Shown: positions 9,653 to 18,400 of the stretch, in pieces
Numbering within the stretch: position 1 is the stretch's first letter
Layout of the letters: each line of letters begins with the position of its first letter
NCBI GenBank assembly: GCA_947589365.1
Contig: CANQAJ010000008.1
Coordinates: 1-43,051, forward strand
DNA: 43,051 nt
DNA from: an uncultured Clostridia bacterium
GTDB taxonomy: Bacteria; Bacillota; Clostridia; Oscillospirales; Acutalibacteraceae
Direction of reading: 5' to 3'
The notes under the pieces: generated by a model
Databases searched by the model: none
The model's input: only the letters and a program-made list of their open reading frames with translations
Told to the model about the DNA's origin: nothing
Made by a program: the position numbers and the translations under genes

Positions 9653-9772
9653 ACTTTCATGTGGTTATTGTACGGTCTGACCGGCAACTGAAAACCGCCG
9701 CCGGAGACTTGGGGTGTACGGGAAAGGAAAAAATTAAAAGATGAAAAAGTGTTCTAATGTATCAACTGTATT

Positions 9773-9941
9773 TTAGCCATTAGCAAATCCTAAAGCACTG
9801 TTAATTCTCTCAAGCGTATTGGACAGGTTCTTCTTTAAAAATTCACACTCCCAAATACGTAGCACCGTCCATCCTCGGTTCTCGAGTAGCTCATTGATTT
9901 CCGGCAATAAATGACAAACTGTCTGCCGTTATCATAGCCAT
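9773..9941 (-). pseudogene. Remnant of a Vsr-like (very short patch repair) endonuclease C-terminus
   Basis: Minus-strand reading RQTVCHLLPEINELLENRGWTVLRIWECEFLKKNLSNTLERINSALGFANG*; GW.V.R.WECE is Vsr-like. An aaggagg RBS and ATG (9941) sit in a different frame. Confidence 0.55.
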
Positions 9942-9968
9942 GCTGTACCTCCTTGTGATAGCTTAATT

Positions 9969-10179
9969 CTAACTACTGTGCAGTTCTTTGTATAACCGTT
10001 CTGCAAGTGCTTTTTGAATAATGCGGTATTTTTCGGCATCCGGAAATAGCTGTTCATGTGCTGTTTCATATACTTTTCCATATAGTCCTACTTTTATCAG
10101 AAAAGCTATTTTTTGTTGCTGTTTAACTTTTTTGATGCTTCTTTTGAGACTCGATGTATTCTTGAACACGCTTATCCAT
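9969..10179 (-). pseudogene. Small hypothetical protein with a frameshift at an A6 run
   Basis: ATG at 10179 reads MDKRVQEYIESQKKHQKS*; the other frame continues VKQQQKIAFLIKVGLYGKVYETAHEQLFPDAEKYRIIQKALAERLYKELHSS*. Removing one A of caaaaaag joins them. Confidence 0.55.
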
Positions 10180-10223
10180 TTTAATATCCTACTCAAACCA
10201 ACAGTAAAAGCTCAAGCTATCAT

Positions 10224-10667
10224 TCACATCCATTCCACACCCTTTTCTTCATACGTACGGTTACATTCATTTATTCTGGACATAAAGTCTTCTGTGAGGT
10301 CATTATATTCCTTACCCGAGCTATACATACCTTCTTCCCATTCGTGAAAGAAGATGATCTTTTCCGTAATAAACGGCAGATGCGTGTATATAAAATTCTC
10401 TGTATTGTAATTGTCTCTGACGTAATTATAAGTATATTTTATTTCAAGCAGACCACTGTCCGGGTCATATCTGAAATAATCATCTTCAAAGGGCTTTCTG
10501 CTGTTGCTTATGAATATCAAGCCATAATCGTCCCAGTGTTCAAATAATATCTTTAATTCTTCAGATTGAACTGCTGTCCAGTTTTTGTTTGAAACAACTG
10601 TTTCTATATCCCTTCTGTATTTCGTCTTAACTATTCCCTTATATTCAAATGAACAATAATAACTCAT
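10224..10667 (-). CDS. Hypothetical protein (147 aa)
   Basis: Intact ORF overlapping the end of the upstream metallophosphoesterase by 4 nt. Confidence 0.7.
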   Translation of the reverse strand: MSYYCSFEYKGIVKTKYRRDIETVVSNKNWTAVQSEELKILFEHWDDYGLIFISNSRKPFEDDYFRYDPDSGLLEIKYTYNYVRDNYNTENFIYTHLPFITEKIIFFHEWEEGMYSSGKEYNDLTEDFMSRINECNRTYEEKGVEWM

Positions 10668-11218
10668 ATTTCTTTTACTGAAACAGAATCCCGGAATATA
10701 CGGTTATTCTGCTCCAGTTCCTCCAATGTACACGGTACATAACCGTTTATCATACATCCGGCATTGAATGCTCTTTCCTGTTTAATCATAAACAATGTTT
10801 CCTCACCAATATTTCTGTGAACATGACCGTAAACATGGTACGAACCGTAATGCTTCTTGTTCCATGTTATCAGAGGATAATGACAAAGCACCGCACTCCT
10901 TTCATTATCCTTTATCATTCTCAGCTTATCCACATCAGCAAAGCAGGAAAGTGCCTCATCGTCCTTTAATAAACCGTAATCATGATTGCCGGTTATCAGG
11001 TGAAGTCTGCCGCTAAGCTTTCTCAGAAAATCCGCAGGTCTGCCCTTGTATCTGTAAAAAACATCACCAAGGATATACACATCGTCATCCGTTGTGACTT
11101 TTTCATTCCATCGGCGGATAATTTCTCTTTCCATTTCATTTGTGTCCGCAAAGGGACGCTCATCAAAGCGTATCGCCGCCTTATGCCCGATATGCAGATC
11201 TGAAATATAATATATCAT
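10664..11218 (-). CDS. Metallophosphoesterase (calcineurin-like)
   Basis: YISDLHIGHKAAI, GDVFY, ITGNHDYGLL, LCHYPL, VYGHVH motifs. Confidence 0.9.
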   Translation of the reverse strand: MIYYISDLHIGHKAAIRFDERPFADTNEMEREIIRRWNEKVTTDDDVYILGDVFYRYKGRPADFLRKLSGRLHLITGNHDYGLLKDDEALSCFADVDKLRMIKDNERSAVLCHYPLITWNKKHYGSYHVYGHVHRNIGEETLFMIKQERAFNAGCMINGYVPCTLEELEQNNRIFRDSVSVKEI

Positions 11219-11240
11219 TTAGTCACTCTCCCATACTGAT

Positions 11241-11472
11241 TTATAAAAGGATGTACTCCGAACCGTCCTTTTCAAGCATTTCCTTCGCATCAAAATCATC
11301 ATTTTCCTTAATATCTCCGCCGTATATATTTTGTATCTTATCGGCGGGAAGTTTAAACTGAAAACTGTGCTCGTCATCTTCGGCATTGATAAACCTTTGC
11401 TTCCGGCTTGTCGTTAATGGTCATACTGCCTTCAAAAATATTATATCGGTTTTCTGTATGTATAATTTTCAT
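11241..11472 (-). pseudogene. Small hypothetical protein, frameshifted
   Basis: MKIIHTENRYNIFEGSMTINDKPEAK then shift by one base to FINAEDDEHSFQFKLPADKIQNIYGGDIKENDDFDAKEMLEKDGSEYILL*; zero frame terminates at VYQCRR*. Confidence 0.6.
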
Positions 11473-11487
11473 TTTAATGATTTCCTC

Positions 11488-12726
11488 TCAATTCTGCTTT
11501 TTGTATTCAATAAACGTATAGATACTGTTGATTGTTCTGACAATGTGCTTTATTTCGTTTTCAGAGATAAGTTCTTCGCTGTGGAACATTACGGCCGATG
11601 TAGGTATTCTTACTTCGGGGCAATAAGGATTGAGTTTTGGCTTCGGATGGAAAATATACATCCTTTCTCCGATGGATATTTTATCGATCTTACCAACAAA
11701 ATTCTTCATGTTTGCGTATAAGTTTGGAAAAAACATAGTCTCCCTGTCATTTCCTATCAAATCTGTTACAGACAGCACCCTGATGTCCATCATGTTTTCA
11801 CAGAAAAGCCGCATTCTTTCCAAATCTTGAGGATCAATTTCATCTTCGTCATCTGTGTCATCCCATACTTCATCATCGAATTCGCTGTCCGTATCTTTCT
11901 CGTCATCCTTTTCCGAATCGTACCGGATGTTTTCGTCATCGCTATCTTCCTCATTCTCGTTATCCCATTCGCCACTGTCCTCTTCATCAAAGTCACTGTC
12001 ATCATCGGAAGAGTCATACGGCGATCTGAAATCTTCAATATTAGGTATATCCCATTCAAATGTATCATCCTCATAATCGTCGCAGGATTCTTCCTTATTC
12101 CCACTCTTTGTGATAACTTCGTCCGGGATAAGGATCGGATAGAATATTCTGTCGATCAGGATATTCCTTTCCGAGCTTGTAAGAAATTTTCTGTCCTTTG
12201 AATTATAAAAATTCTCATACTCACTCCGGATCGGAATAAACGGCAGAGGATGAACCGTTCCTCTTTCAGAATCGACCTTTGCTGCCATTTTTACCTCATC
12301 AAACGCTCCGAAAATGATCCAGATGTAATAGTATGTTCTGTCATCAACTGCCTCGACATTCGGGTCACAACGGATCGTATCAATTTCATCCTCCGTAAAG
12401 CTTTCATATTTGAACGGACAGCCGAACAGGAAATCAGCTTCCTCACTCATAAACTCCTGCGGCTTTCTGCCTACTAAGGAAAGCAGTCTTGCAGAACGCA
12501 TAAGGTCGTGATACATTTCAAAATCTGTGAAGCCCTTGCCGAGATTAAGCTCCGGTGTTTCGTCATTGGGATCAGCCGCTTTGAGCTGTTCCTCACAGAT
12601 GATTCTGTAGTGCTTTTTTTCGTGCATCATATTATCAACAGCACAGATCGTATCGCTGTCCCGTTTTTCAGTCCGGAACATCACATCCTCCAGCCTTGTG
12701 GAATAATTGTACATATCCTTCTTCAT
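11488..12726 (-). CDS. Hypothetical protein with ~100-aa Asp/Glu/Ser-rich acidic linker between two globular parts
   Basis: Intact 412-aa ORF; YDSSDDDSDFDEEDSGEWDNENEEDSDDENIRYDSEKDDEKDTDSEFDDEVWDDTDDEDEID tract. Confidence 0.8.
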   Translation of the reverse strand: MKKDMYNYSTRLEDVMFRTEKRDSDTICAVDNMMHEKKHYRIICEEQLKAADPNDETPELNLGKGFTDFEMYHDLMRSARLLSLVGRKPQEFMSEEADFLFGCPFKYESFTEDEIDTIRCDPNVEAVDDRTYYYIWIIFGAFDEVKMAAKVDSERGTVHPLPFIPIRSEYENFYNSKDRKFLTSSERNILIDRIFYPILIPDEVITKSGNKEESCDDYEDDTFEWDIPNIEDFRSPYDSSDDDSDFDEEDSGEWDNENEEDSDDENIRYDSEKDDEKDTDSEFDDEVWDDTDDEDEIDPQDLERMRLFCENMMDIRVLSVTDLIGNDRETMFFPNLYANMKNFVGKIDKISIGERMYIFHPKPKLNPYCPEVRIPTSAVMFHSEELISENEIKHIVRTINSIYTFIEYKKQN

Positions 12727-12908
12727 ACAAATACTTCCTTTCTGTTTGTTTTAGATCGGGTTTCCTTTCGTTGATGAGAGTATATCACGGCGGCGTGTTT
12801 ATTTTCATGCAATTTTACAAAATATGAATCGATCAATATTGACATCAGTTTCCATGCGTTATATAATAAATTAAGAAATTACACAATAATAAAGGCCGGT
12901 GTTGAAAA

Positions 12909-14018
12909 ATGAATGACGAATCGCCTGAAAAAGAAAGAGAAATTACCACAAATTCACCTGTACCTTCGGATCTTAATGCTTTACTGGATAGTATTATCAT
13001 TGAATTATTGAAAGAGCATCCTGACGGATTGTGCCGCAATGAAATAAATCTCATGGTAAGTAGTCACCCTGAGCTTGAAAAAAGAAGCTACAGGACAAGG
13101 ATCGATACCAGATTGGAATACCTTACTGCTTTCGGACACAGAAGCGGATTGTTTGAGCTCAGAAGCAAACTTGAAAGTGAATCAGATACAGAAGGCAAAA
13201 AAGAGGTGTTTCAGTATTTCAACAAAATGTCTGATGCCGAAATACAGCTTATGCTCCGGTCTTATCGTTCAATAAAGGGAAGACCTTCGGAAAACCTCTC
13301 TAAGGACAAAAGCACCGGAAAGAAAACGCTCATACGACATTCACGGGATTTTTTTGCAAATCTTACAACCAAAGAATTCATCAGATCATTTGATAATGAG
13401 GATCCGCCGGAAATACACAATCCCGAAATGAACAATAATATCAAGACGATTCAATCGGCGATATCTGACAGCAAGATGCTTGCTATTCGATACGGCGATT
13501 ACGATATCAACAAACAGCTTTGCCCGCGAAAAAACAAAAACGGAAAGGATATGGTCTACACAGTATATCCGATCAAGATGGTCGTATCGCTCGGAAGGTA
13601 CTATCTGTATTGCAGGCATAAGTACTATGGAAATCTTTCCTGCATGAGAGTTGACCGGATTATAACCTGTGCAAAGACCTCTGAGGATTGTCGGTTGCAT
13701 AATGAAGACGCAGTGCTGCTCAACGGCATAGGCGAACCGCATTTTGCTCAGCGGCTTTATATGTTCACAGGGAAGGCATACAGGATAACATTCCTGACGG
13801 ATGAAAAGCATCTGAACGATGTCTTTGACTGGTTCGGAAGTGATGTGGAGCTGAAAAAGACAGAGAACAATATGGTAATGGTCACAGTCCGGGCAGACAA
13901 GAATGCCATGATGTGCTGGGCGATGCAGTACAGCAGGTTCGTCAGGGTCATTGATCCGCCCGACCTTGTGGAAACAATAAAAAAGACGCTTGAGGAAGCG
14001 TCACTGAAATATCAATAA
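12909..14018 (+). CDS. WYL domain-containing transcriptional regulator
   Basis: N-terminal wHTH-like region; C-terminal WYL-type region SAISDSKMLAIRYGDYD...VYPIKMVVSLGRYYLYCRHKYYGNLSCMRVDRI. Confidence 0.85.
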   Translation: MNDESPEKEREITTNSPVPSDLNALLDSIIIELLKEHPDGLCRNEINLMVSSHPELEKRSYRTRIDTRLEYLTAFGHRSGLFELRSKLESESDTEGKKEVFQYFNKMSDAEIQLMLRSYRSIKGRPSENLSKDKSTGKKTLIRHSRDFFANLTTKEFIRSFDNEDPPEIHNPEMNNNIKTIQSAISDSKMLAIRYGDYDINKQLCPRKNKNGKDMVYTVYPIKMVVSLGRYYLYCRHKYYGNLSCMRVDRIITCAKTSEDCRLHNEDAVLLNGIGEPHFAQRLYMFTGKAYRITFLTDEKHLNDVFDWFGSDVELKKTENNMVMVTVRADKNAMMCWAMQYSRFVRVIDPPDLVETIKKTLEEASLKYQ

Positions 14019-14038
14019 TATAACCGGAGGTAAACAAA

Positions 14039-15637
14039 ATGGAAGAGATTAGAAAAACAGCAAGCGGACTTTTTGATGTTCAGAGGAGTGAAAGAAGAGG
14101 ATATACAGTAACCGGCGACTTCTCCTATGTTGTTTTTAATAGTGCTGACAGCGGCGAAATACTTGCAATCATTACAGCCTATAACGGACACAGCTCCGTT
14201 ATCAACTTTCCGGCGTATATTGACGGATTTAAAGTAATACAGATAGGCACTTATAATCATGGTCCAGGTCTGAATATTTCTGAAGATATGTTAAATTCTA
14301 TCTTTGAAGTAGATATACCGGGAAGTATAGAAAATATCGGTTCAAGTGCTTTCTCAAACTGCAAAAATCTAAAAAGAGTAAAACTTCACAACGGATTGAA
14401 ACGAATTGGATCCAACTGTTTTTTGTGTTGTGAATCTCTTGAACAGCTTGATATACCTGACACTGTTGAGATAATTGAATGTAATGCATTATACCAAACA
14501 GGAATAAAAGAAATCAAATTTCCAAGAGAAATGAAAACCATATCGAATGCAATATTTTATATGTGCCGTTCTTTGAAAAAGGTTATATTCCCTGAAAATG
14601 TAGAGTCGATTGGCTATTCTTTTTACGATAGCAATACTGCATTGGAGGAAATAGTTTTATCATCAGAAAAAATTCAGTATTATAATCCAAGTAATGATCT
14701 TTCAAAAACACCTTGGTATAATAAACAACCGTTTGGATGGTTGTATTTGGGAGATTGTCTAATCGGATATAAAGAAAACCCTGATAATAATTTGGATGTA
14801 TATGATGATAATGGTGAGTACATAGGTGGAAAAGAAATAGGTTTCAAAATCAAAAAGGGAATTAAAAAAATACTATATGTACCGTCAGATATCAACATTG
14901 GTGAAGATGTGGTCATACCTGACGGAGTGACAGTGATTGGTAAAGAAGCCTTTATATACAATGAGTATATAAAGAATCTGACTATTCCCACATCAGTTAA
15001 TAAAATCTGTGAATTAGCATTCTGGCATACCGAAAAATTATGTAATCTTCTGATAAAAAGCACTGAAGAAACGGTTTTAGATAGATCTTCTATGCGAGGC
15101 TGCGGTATGACCACCTTAACTATAGATGGAAATGTCAAAACAATAGAAGAAGCAGCAATTACTGGTTGTTATAACTTAAAGACTATTACTATAAACGGCT
15201 CTATAGACAGAATTGATATAGAAGGATTTTCTTCTTGTGAAAATGTAACTGATGTAGAAATCAAGGGAAATATTGATAAAGTAATATATCGTGAAATCGT
15301 TGATTATAAGCAATCTTGGGGATATAAATATCCGGTATATGGAGAAGATAAAGAAGCTTCCATAGAAGATGTAGAACAAGGATTGTTTGATGAATTTAAA
15401 AGCCTTCGCTGCATCAAAGTTCACACCGAAAAAATGAAAAATTACTGCGAACAGCATAACTACCCTTATGAATTCATAGAGGATACCAAGCCAACCCGCA
15501 AATCTGCTAAAAAATCCTCATCATCAGAAAATTCTGCTCCTGCCGTGAAAATGAAATTCTGCCCCTTCTGTGGCGGAAAACTGGTCGCAAACGCACTGTT
15601 CTGTGCTTTCTGCGGTGAAAAGATACCTGTTATGTGA
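14039..15637 (+). CDS. BspA-type leucine-rich repeat (LRR_5) protein with C-terminal zinc ribbon
   Basis: SIENIGSSAFSNCKNLKRVKLHNGLKRIGSNCFLCCESLEQLDIPDTVEIIECNAL repeats; C-terminal MKFCPFCGGKLVANALFCAFCGEKI. Confidence 0.88.
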   Translation: MEEIRKTASGLFDVQRSERRGYTVTGDFSYVVFNSADSGEILAIITAYNGHSSVINFPAYIDGFKVIQIGTYNHGPGLNISEDMLNSIFEVDIPGSIENIGSSAFSNCKNLKRVKLHNGLKRIGSNCFLCCESLEQLDIPDTVEIIECNALYQTGIKEIKFPREMKTISNAIFYMCRSLKKVIFPENVESIGYSFYDSNTALEEIVLSSEKIQYYNPSNDLSKTPWYNKQPFGWLYLGDCLIGYKENPDNNLDVYDDNGEYIGGKEIGFKIKKGIKKILYVPSDINIGEDVVIPDGVTVIGKEAFIYNEYIKNLTIPTSVNKICELAFWHTEKLCNLLIKSTEETVLDRSSMRGCGMTTLTIDGNVKTIEEAAITGCYNLKTITINGSIDRIDIEGFSSCENVTDVEIKGNIDKVIYREIVDYKQSWGYKYPVYGEDKEASIEDVEQGLFDEFKSLRCIKVHTEKMKNYCEQHNYPYEFIEDTKPTRKSAKKSSSSENSAPAVKMKFCPFCGGKLVANALFCAFCGEKIPVM

Positions 15638-15649
15638 TATATTAAAGTA

Positions 15650-15839
15650 ATGAAGTGTGCGTTCAGCGGCGGTACCTCGCTGAAAAACGTAGTATGTAAC
15701 CGAGGAAGACACGGAAAAGAATTTTTCAATGGGTACAATACTATATTGGGACGGAAATCCTGATAACAAGCCTACGGAAAAGCTTTCTGATGAACCCGTA
15801 ACCGAAGATACAACGCTTGGAGAATTATATAGCGAATAA
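15650..15839 (+). pseudogene. Remnant of another LRR_5/BspA-type gene and/or short ORF
   Basis: MKCAFSGGTSLKNVVCNRGRHGKEFFNGYN in one frame (LRR_5-like AFSGGTSLKNV); MGTILYWDGNPDNKPTEKLSDEPVTEDTTLGELYSE* at 15729-15839 in another. Confidence 0.45.
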
Positions 15840-15840
15840 G

Positions 15841-15880
15841 AAAAAAATCCTGCTCCGAATTTTTGGGGTGGGATTTTTTT
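15841..15880. terminator. Rho-independent terminator, likely bidirectional
   Basis: aaaaaaatcctgctcc...ggggtgggattttttt extended stem with G-U pairs and A/T tracts on both sides. Confidence 0.8.
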
Positions 15881-15900
15881 GTATTATTTTGCTGTACTTA

Positions 15901-15928
15901 TTGACATAAATTTGTAATTTGATATAAT
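15901..15928 (+). promoter_or_regulatory. Consensus sigma-A promoter upstream of GT2 gene
   Basis: ttgaca - 16 nt - tataat (both hexamers exact). Confidence 0.75.
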
Positions 15929-15992
15929 TAATGTTGTAGTTATACAAATAAAAGAAAAGAATCTTATATATTTTTTATGAAGGTGAATTATT

Positions 15993-16970
15993 ATGTCTAT
16001 ACTATACTTAGTGATACCATGCTATAATGAGGAGGAAGTCCTTCCCGAGACGGTCAAAAGACTTACAATAAAGCTTCACAGTCTTGTGACAAGCGGAAAG
16101 GTAAGCGAAGACAGCCGTATGCTTTTTGTAGATGACGGAAGTAAGGACAGAACATGGGAGCTTATAGAACAGTTTGTGAGCGAAAACAGATATGTAGGCG
16201 GAATTAAGCTGAGCCGCAACAGAGGACATCAGAATGCATTGCTTGCAGGTCTTATGACTGCCAAAGAAAAATGCGACTGTGCTATTTCACTTGATGCGGA
16301 TCTTCAGGACGATATAGAGGTGCTGGATCAGTTTGTGGATAAATATGAAGAGGGCTGCGAGGTTGTTTACGGAGTCAGAAGCAGCAGGGATAAGGATACT
16401 GCTTTCAAAAGGGAAACGGCTCAGTTTTACTATAAGTTTATGAAAGCACTCGGAGTGGATATTGTATATAACCATGCCGATTACCGACTTATGGGAAAAA
16501 GAGCACTTGAAGCACTTTCCGAGCATAAAGAAGTAAATCTTTTCCTCAGAGGCATTGTTCCGCTTATCGGGTTCAGAAGTGATTATGTATATTATGAGAG
16601 GAACGAACGCTTTGCGGGAGAATCAAAATATCCGCTTAAAAAGATGATTCGTTTTGCAGTGGACGGTATAACCTCATTCAGCGTCAAGCCGCTTAAAATT
16701 ATTTCAAATCTGGGAATAATAAGCTGTACATTAAGCGTAGTATTTTTAATATATGCTTTGATTTCCTTCTTTATGGGAAGCAGTGTTGCAGGCTGGGCAT
16801 CCCAGATGTGCTCGATATGGTTTCTCGGAGGACTTCAAATGTTCTGCATCGGTATTGTGGGTACTTATGTGGGTAAAATTTATAACGAGGTCAAGGCAAG
16901 ACCGAGATTTATCATTGAGAAAACTGTTATAGACAAAAAGGAGGAAGCCTCGGTCAAAGATAAAAAATAG
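15993..16970 (+). CDS. Glycosyltransferase family 2, polyprenyl-phosphate sugar transferase (GtrB/DPM1-like)
   Basis: YLVIPCYNEEEVLPETV, FVDDGSKDRTW, GIKLSRNRGHQNALLAGL, SLDADLQDD, two C-terminal TM helices. Confidence 0.92.
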   Translation: MSILYLVIPCYNEEEVLPETVKRLTIKLHSLVTSGKVSEDSRMLFVDDGSKDRTWELIEQFVSENRYVGGIKLSRNRGHQNALLAGLMTAKEKCDCAISLDADLQDDIEVLDQFVDKYEEGCEVVYGVRSSRDKDTAFKRETAQFYYKFMKALGVDIVYNHADYRLMGKRALEALSEHKEVNLFLRGIVPLIGFRSDYVYYERNERFAGESKYPLKKMIRFAVDGITSFSVKPLKIISNLGIISCTLSVVFLIYALISFFMGSSVAGWASQMCSIWFLGGLQMFCIGIVGTYVGKIYNEVKARPRFIIEKTVIDKKEEASVKDKK

Positions 16971-16981
16971 GGGTGTTGTGT

Positions 16982-18337
16982 ATGAATTTCGGCAATAGAA
17001 TAATGAATTATAAGGAGGATATACTGAACGATCTTGGTGAGCTTATAGCGATAAAATCGGTTTCATGTGAAAATGCGGCGGAAACTGAAAAGGCACTTGA
17101 TTATATCCTTGGAAGAGCAAAAGATATGGGCTTTGCTGTGAAAAAAACAGGAAAAGTTGCGGGTCATGCGGAATACGGTTCGGGGGAAGAGATAGCGGCG
17201 GTTCTTGCTCATGTTGATGTGGTTCCGTCCGGTGACAATTGGAGTATAGATCCGTTTACTTTGACGGAAAAGGATGGAAGATTATACGGCAGGGGAATAG
17301 TTGACGATAAGGGTCCTGCTATAATCGCATTATATAGTCTTAAGGCACTGAAGGACAGCGGCTTTATTCCCAAAAGAAGAATAAGGATAATATTCGGTGC
17401 AGCAGAAGAAATAGGAATGAATGATATGGAAACATATTTTTCTGAGGAGGAATACCCGACAATGGCATTTACCCCCGATTCGGATTACGGAATATGCGTA
17501 TGTGAAAAGGGCATAATGCAGCTTGAAATATCATCGGAAATGCATGACGGCACAATTCTTACGGAGTTTCAGTCGGGAGGTGCGGTAAATGCAGTGCCTG
17601 CAAAAGCGTATGCACTTGTAGACTGCACTGAATCCGAAGATAACCGCCTCAGACGTTTTGCCGATGCAAAGCCGGGGGAATATGATTTTATATATACTAT
17701 GGACGGTCTTGTGATTTTTGCAAAGGGTAAAGCCGCTCATGCATCGGTTCCGGAACAGGGACTAAATTCCGCCGCTCATCTTATAAAAATACTTGCAGAT
17801 AATTTTGGCGAATCGGTTTTGGGAAGTCTTTGCGGATTTATAGATAATGCAATAGGAACAGAAACTAACGGAGAATCCCTTGGGATAATGTGTTGTGATG
17901 AAAAAAGCGGTGCTTTGACAGTAAATCTCGGCAGAGTGGATATAGGAGAAAATATAAGCCGTGCATTGATAGATATAAGATATCCGGTATCGGCAGACGG
18001 GGATAAAATTTTTGAAGAGGTAAGACAAAGAGCGGAAGCCGAGGGACTTCGGGTTAAACTTATGAATCATGAGCCGCCGCTTTTTGTTGACAGTAATTGT
18101 CCGATTATATCCATTCTTTCAGATGCGTATGAAAGTGTTATGGGTGTAAAGCCGGAGCTGTATTCTACAGGCGGGGGAACCTATGCAAGAACCCTGAGAA
18201 ACAGAGGAGTTGCGTTCGGACCTGCCTTTCCGGGAGATGAAACACATATACATGATGCCGATGAGGGAATAAATACCGAAAATTTCTGGAGGCACGCTCA
18301 GATATGTTTTGAAGCAATAAAAAATATGTCAGAATAG
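16982..18337 (+). CDS. M20 family peptidase, PepV/Sapep-like dipeptidase
   Basis: VLAHVDVVPSGDNWSIDPFTLTEKDGRLYGRGIVDDKGPAIIALYSLKAL; FGAAEEIGMNDMETYF; STGGGTYARTLRNRGVAFGPAFPGDE. Confidence 0.9.
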   Translation: MNFGNRIMNYKEDILNDLGELIAIKSVSCENAAETEKALDYILGRAKDMGFAVKKTGKVAGHAEYGSGEEIAAVLAHVDVVPSGDNWSIDPFTLTEKDGRLYGRGIVDDKGPAIIALYSLKALKDSGFIPKRRIRIIFGAAEEIGMNDMETYFSEEEYPTMAFTPDSDYGICVCEKGIMQLEISSEMHDGTILTEFQSGGAVNAVPAKAYALVDCTESEDNRLRRFADAKPGEYDFIYTMDGLVIFAKGKAAHASVPEQGLNSAAHLIKILADNFGESVLGSLCGFIDNAIGTETNGESLGIMCCDEKSGALTVNLGRVDIGENISRALIDIRYPVSADGDKIFEEVRQRAEAEGLRVKLMNHEPPLFVDSNCPIISILSDAYESVMGVKPELYSTGGGTYARTLRNRGVAFGPAFPGDETHIHDADEGINTENFWRHAQICFEAIKNMSE

Positions 18338-18341
18338 TATT

Positions 18342-18376
18342 AATGCGGAAATCCGTTCAATCCGGGTTTCCGCATT
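18342..18376. terminator. Bidirectional terminator-like hairpin between convergent genes
   Basis: aatgcggaaatcc - gttcaatcc - gggtttccgcatt. Confidence 0.65.
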
Positions 18377-18400
18377 TCATATGCTTTCATATATCAGAAC

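Noticed and set aside
11827-12201. Plus-strand ORFs opposite the acidic tract
   Set aside because: Arise from the antisense of GAT/GAA-rich codons in the 412-aa gene; Ser/Ile/Val-rich artefacts.
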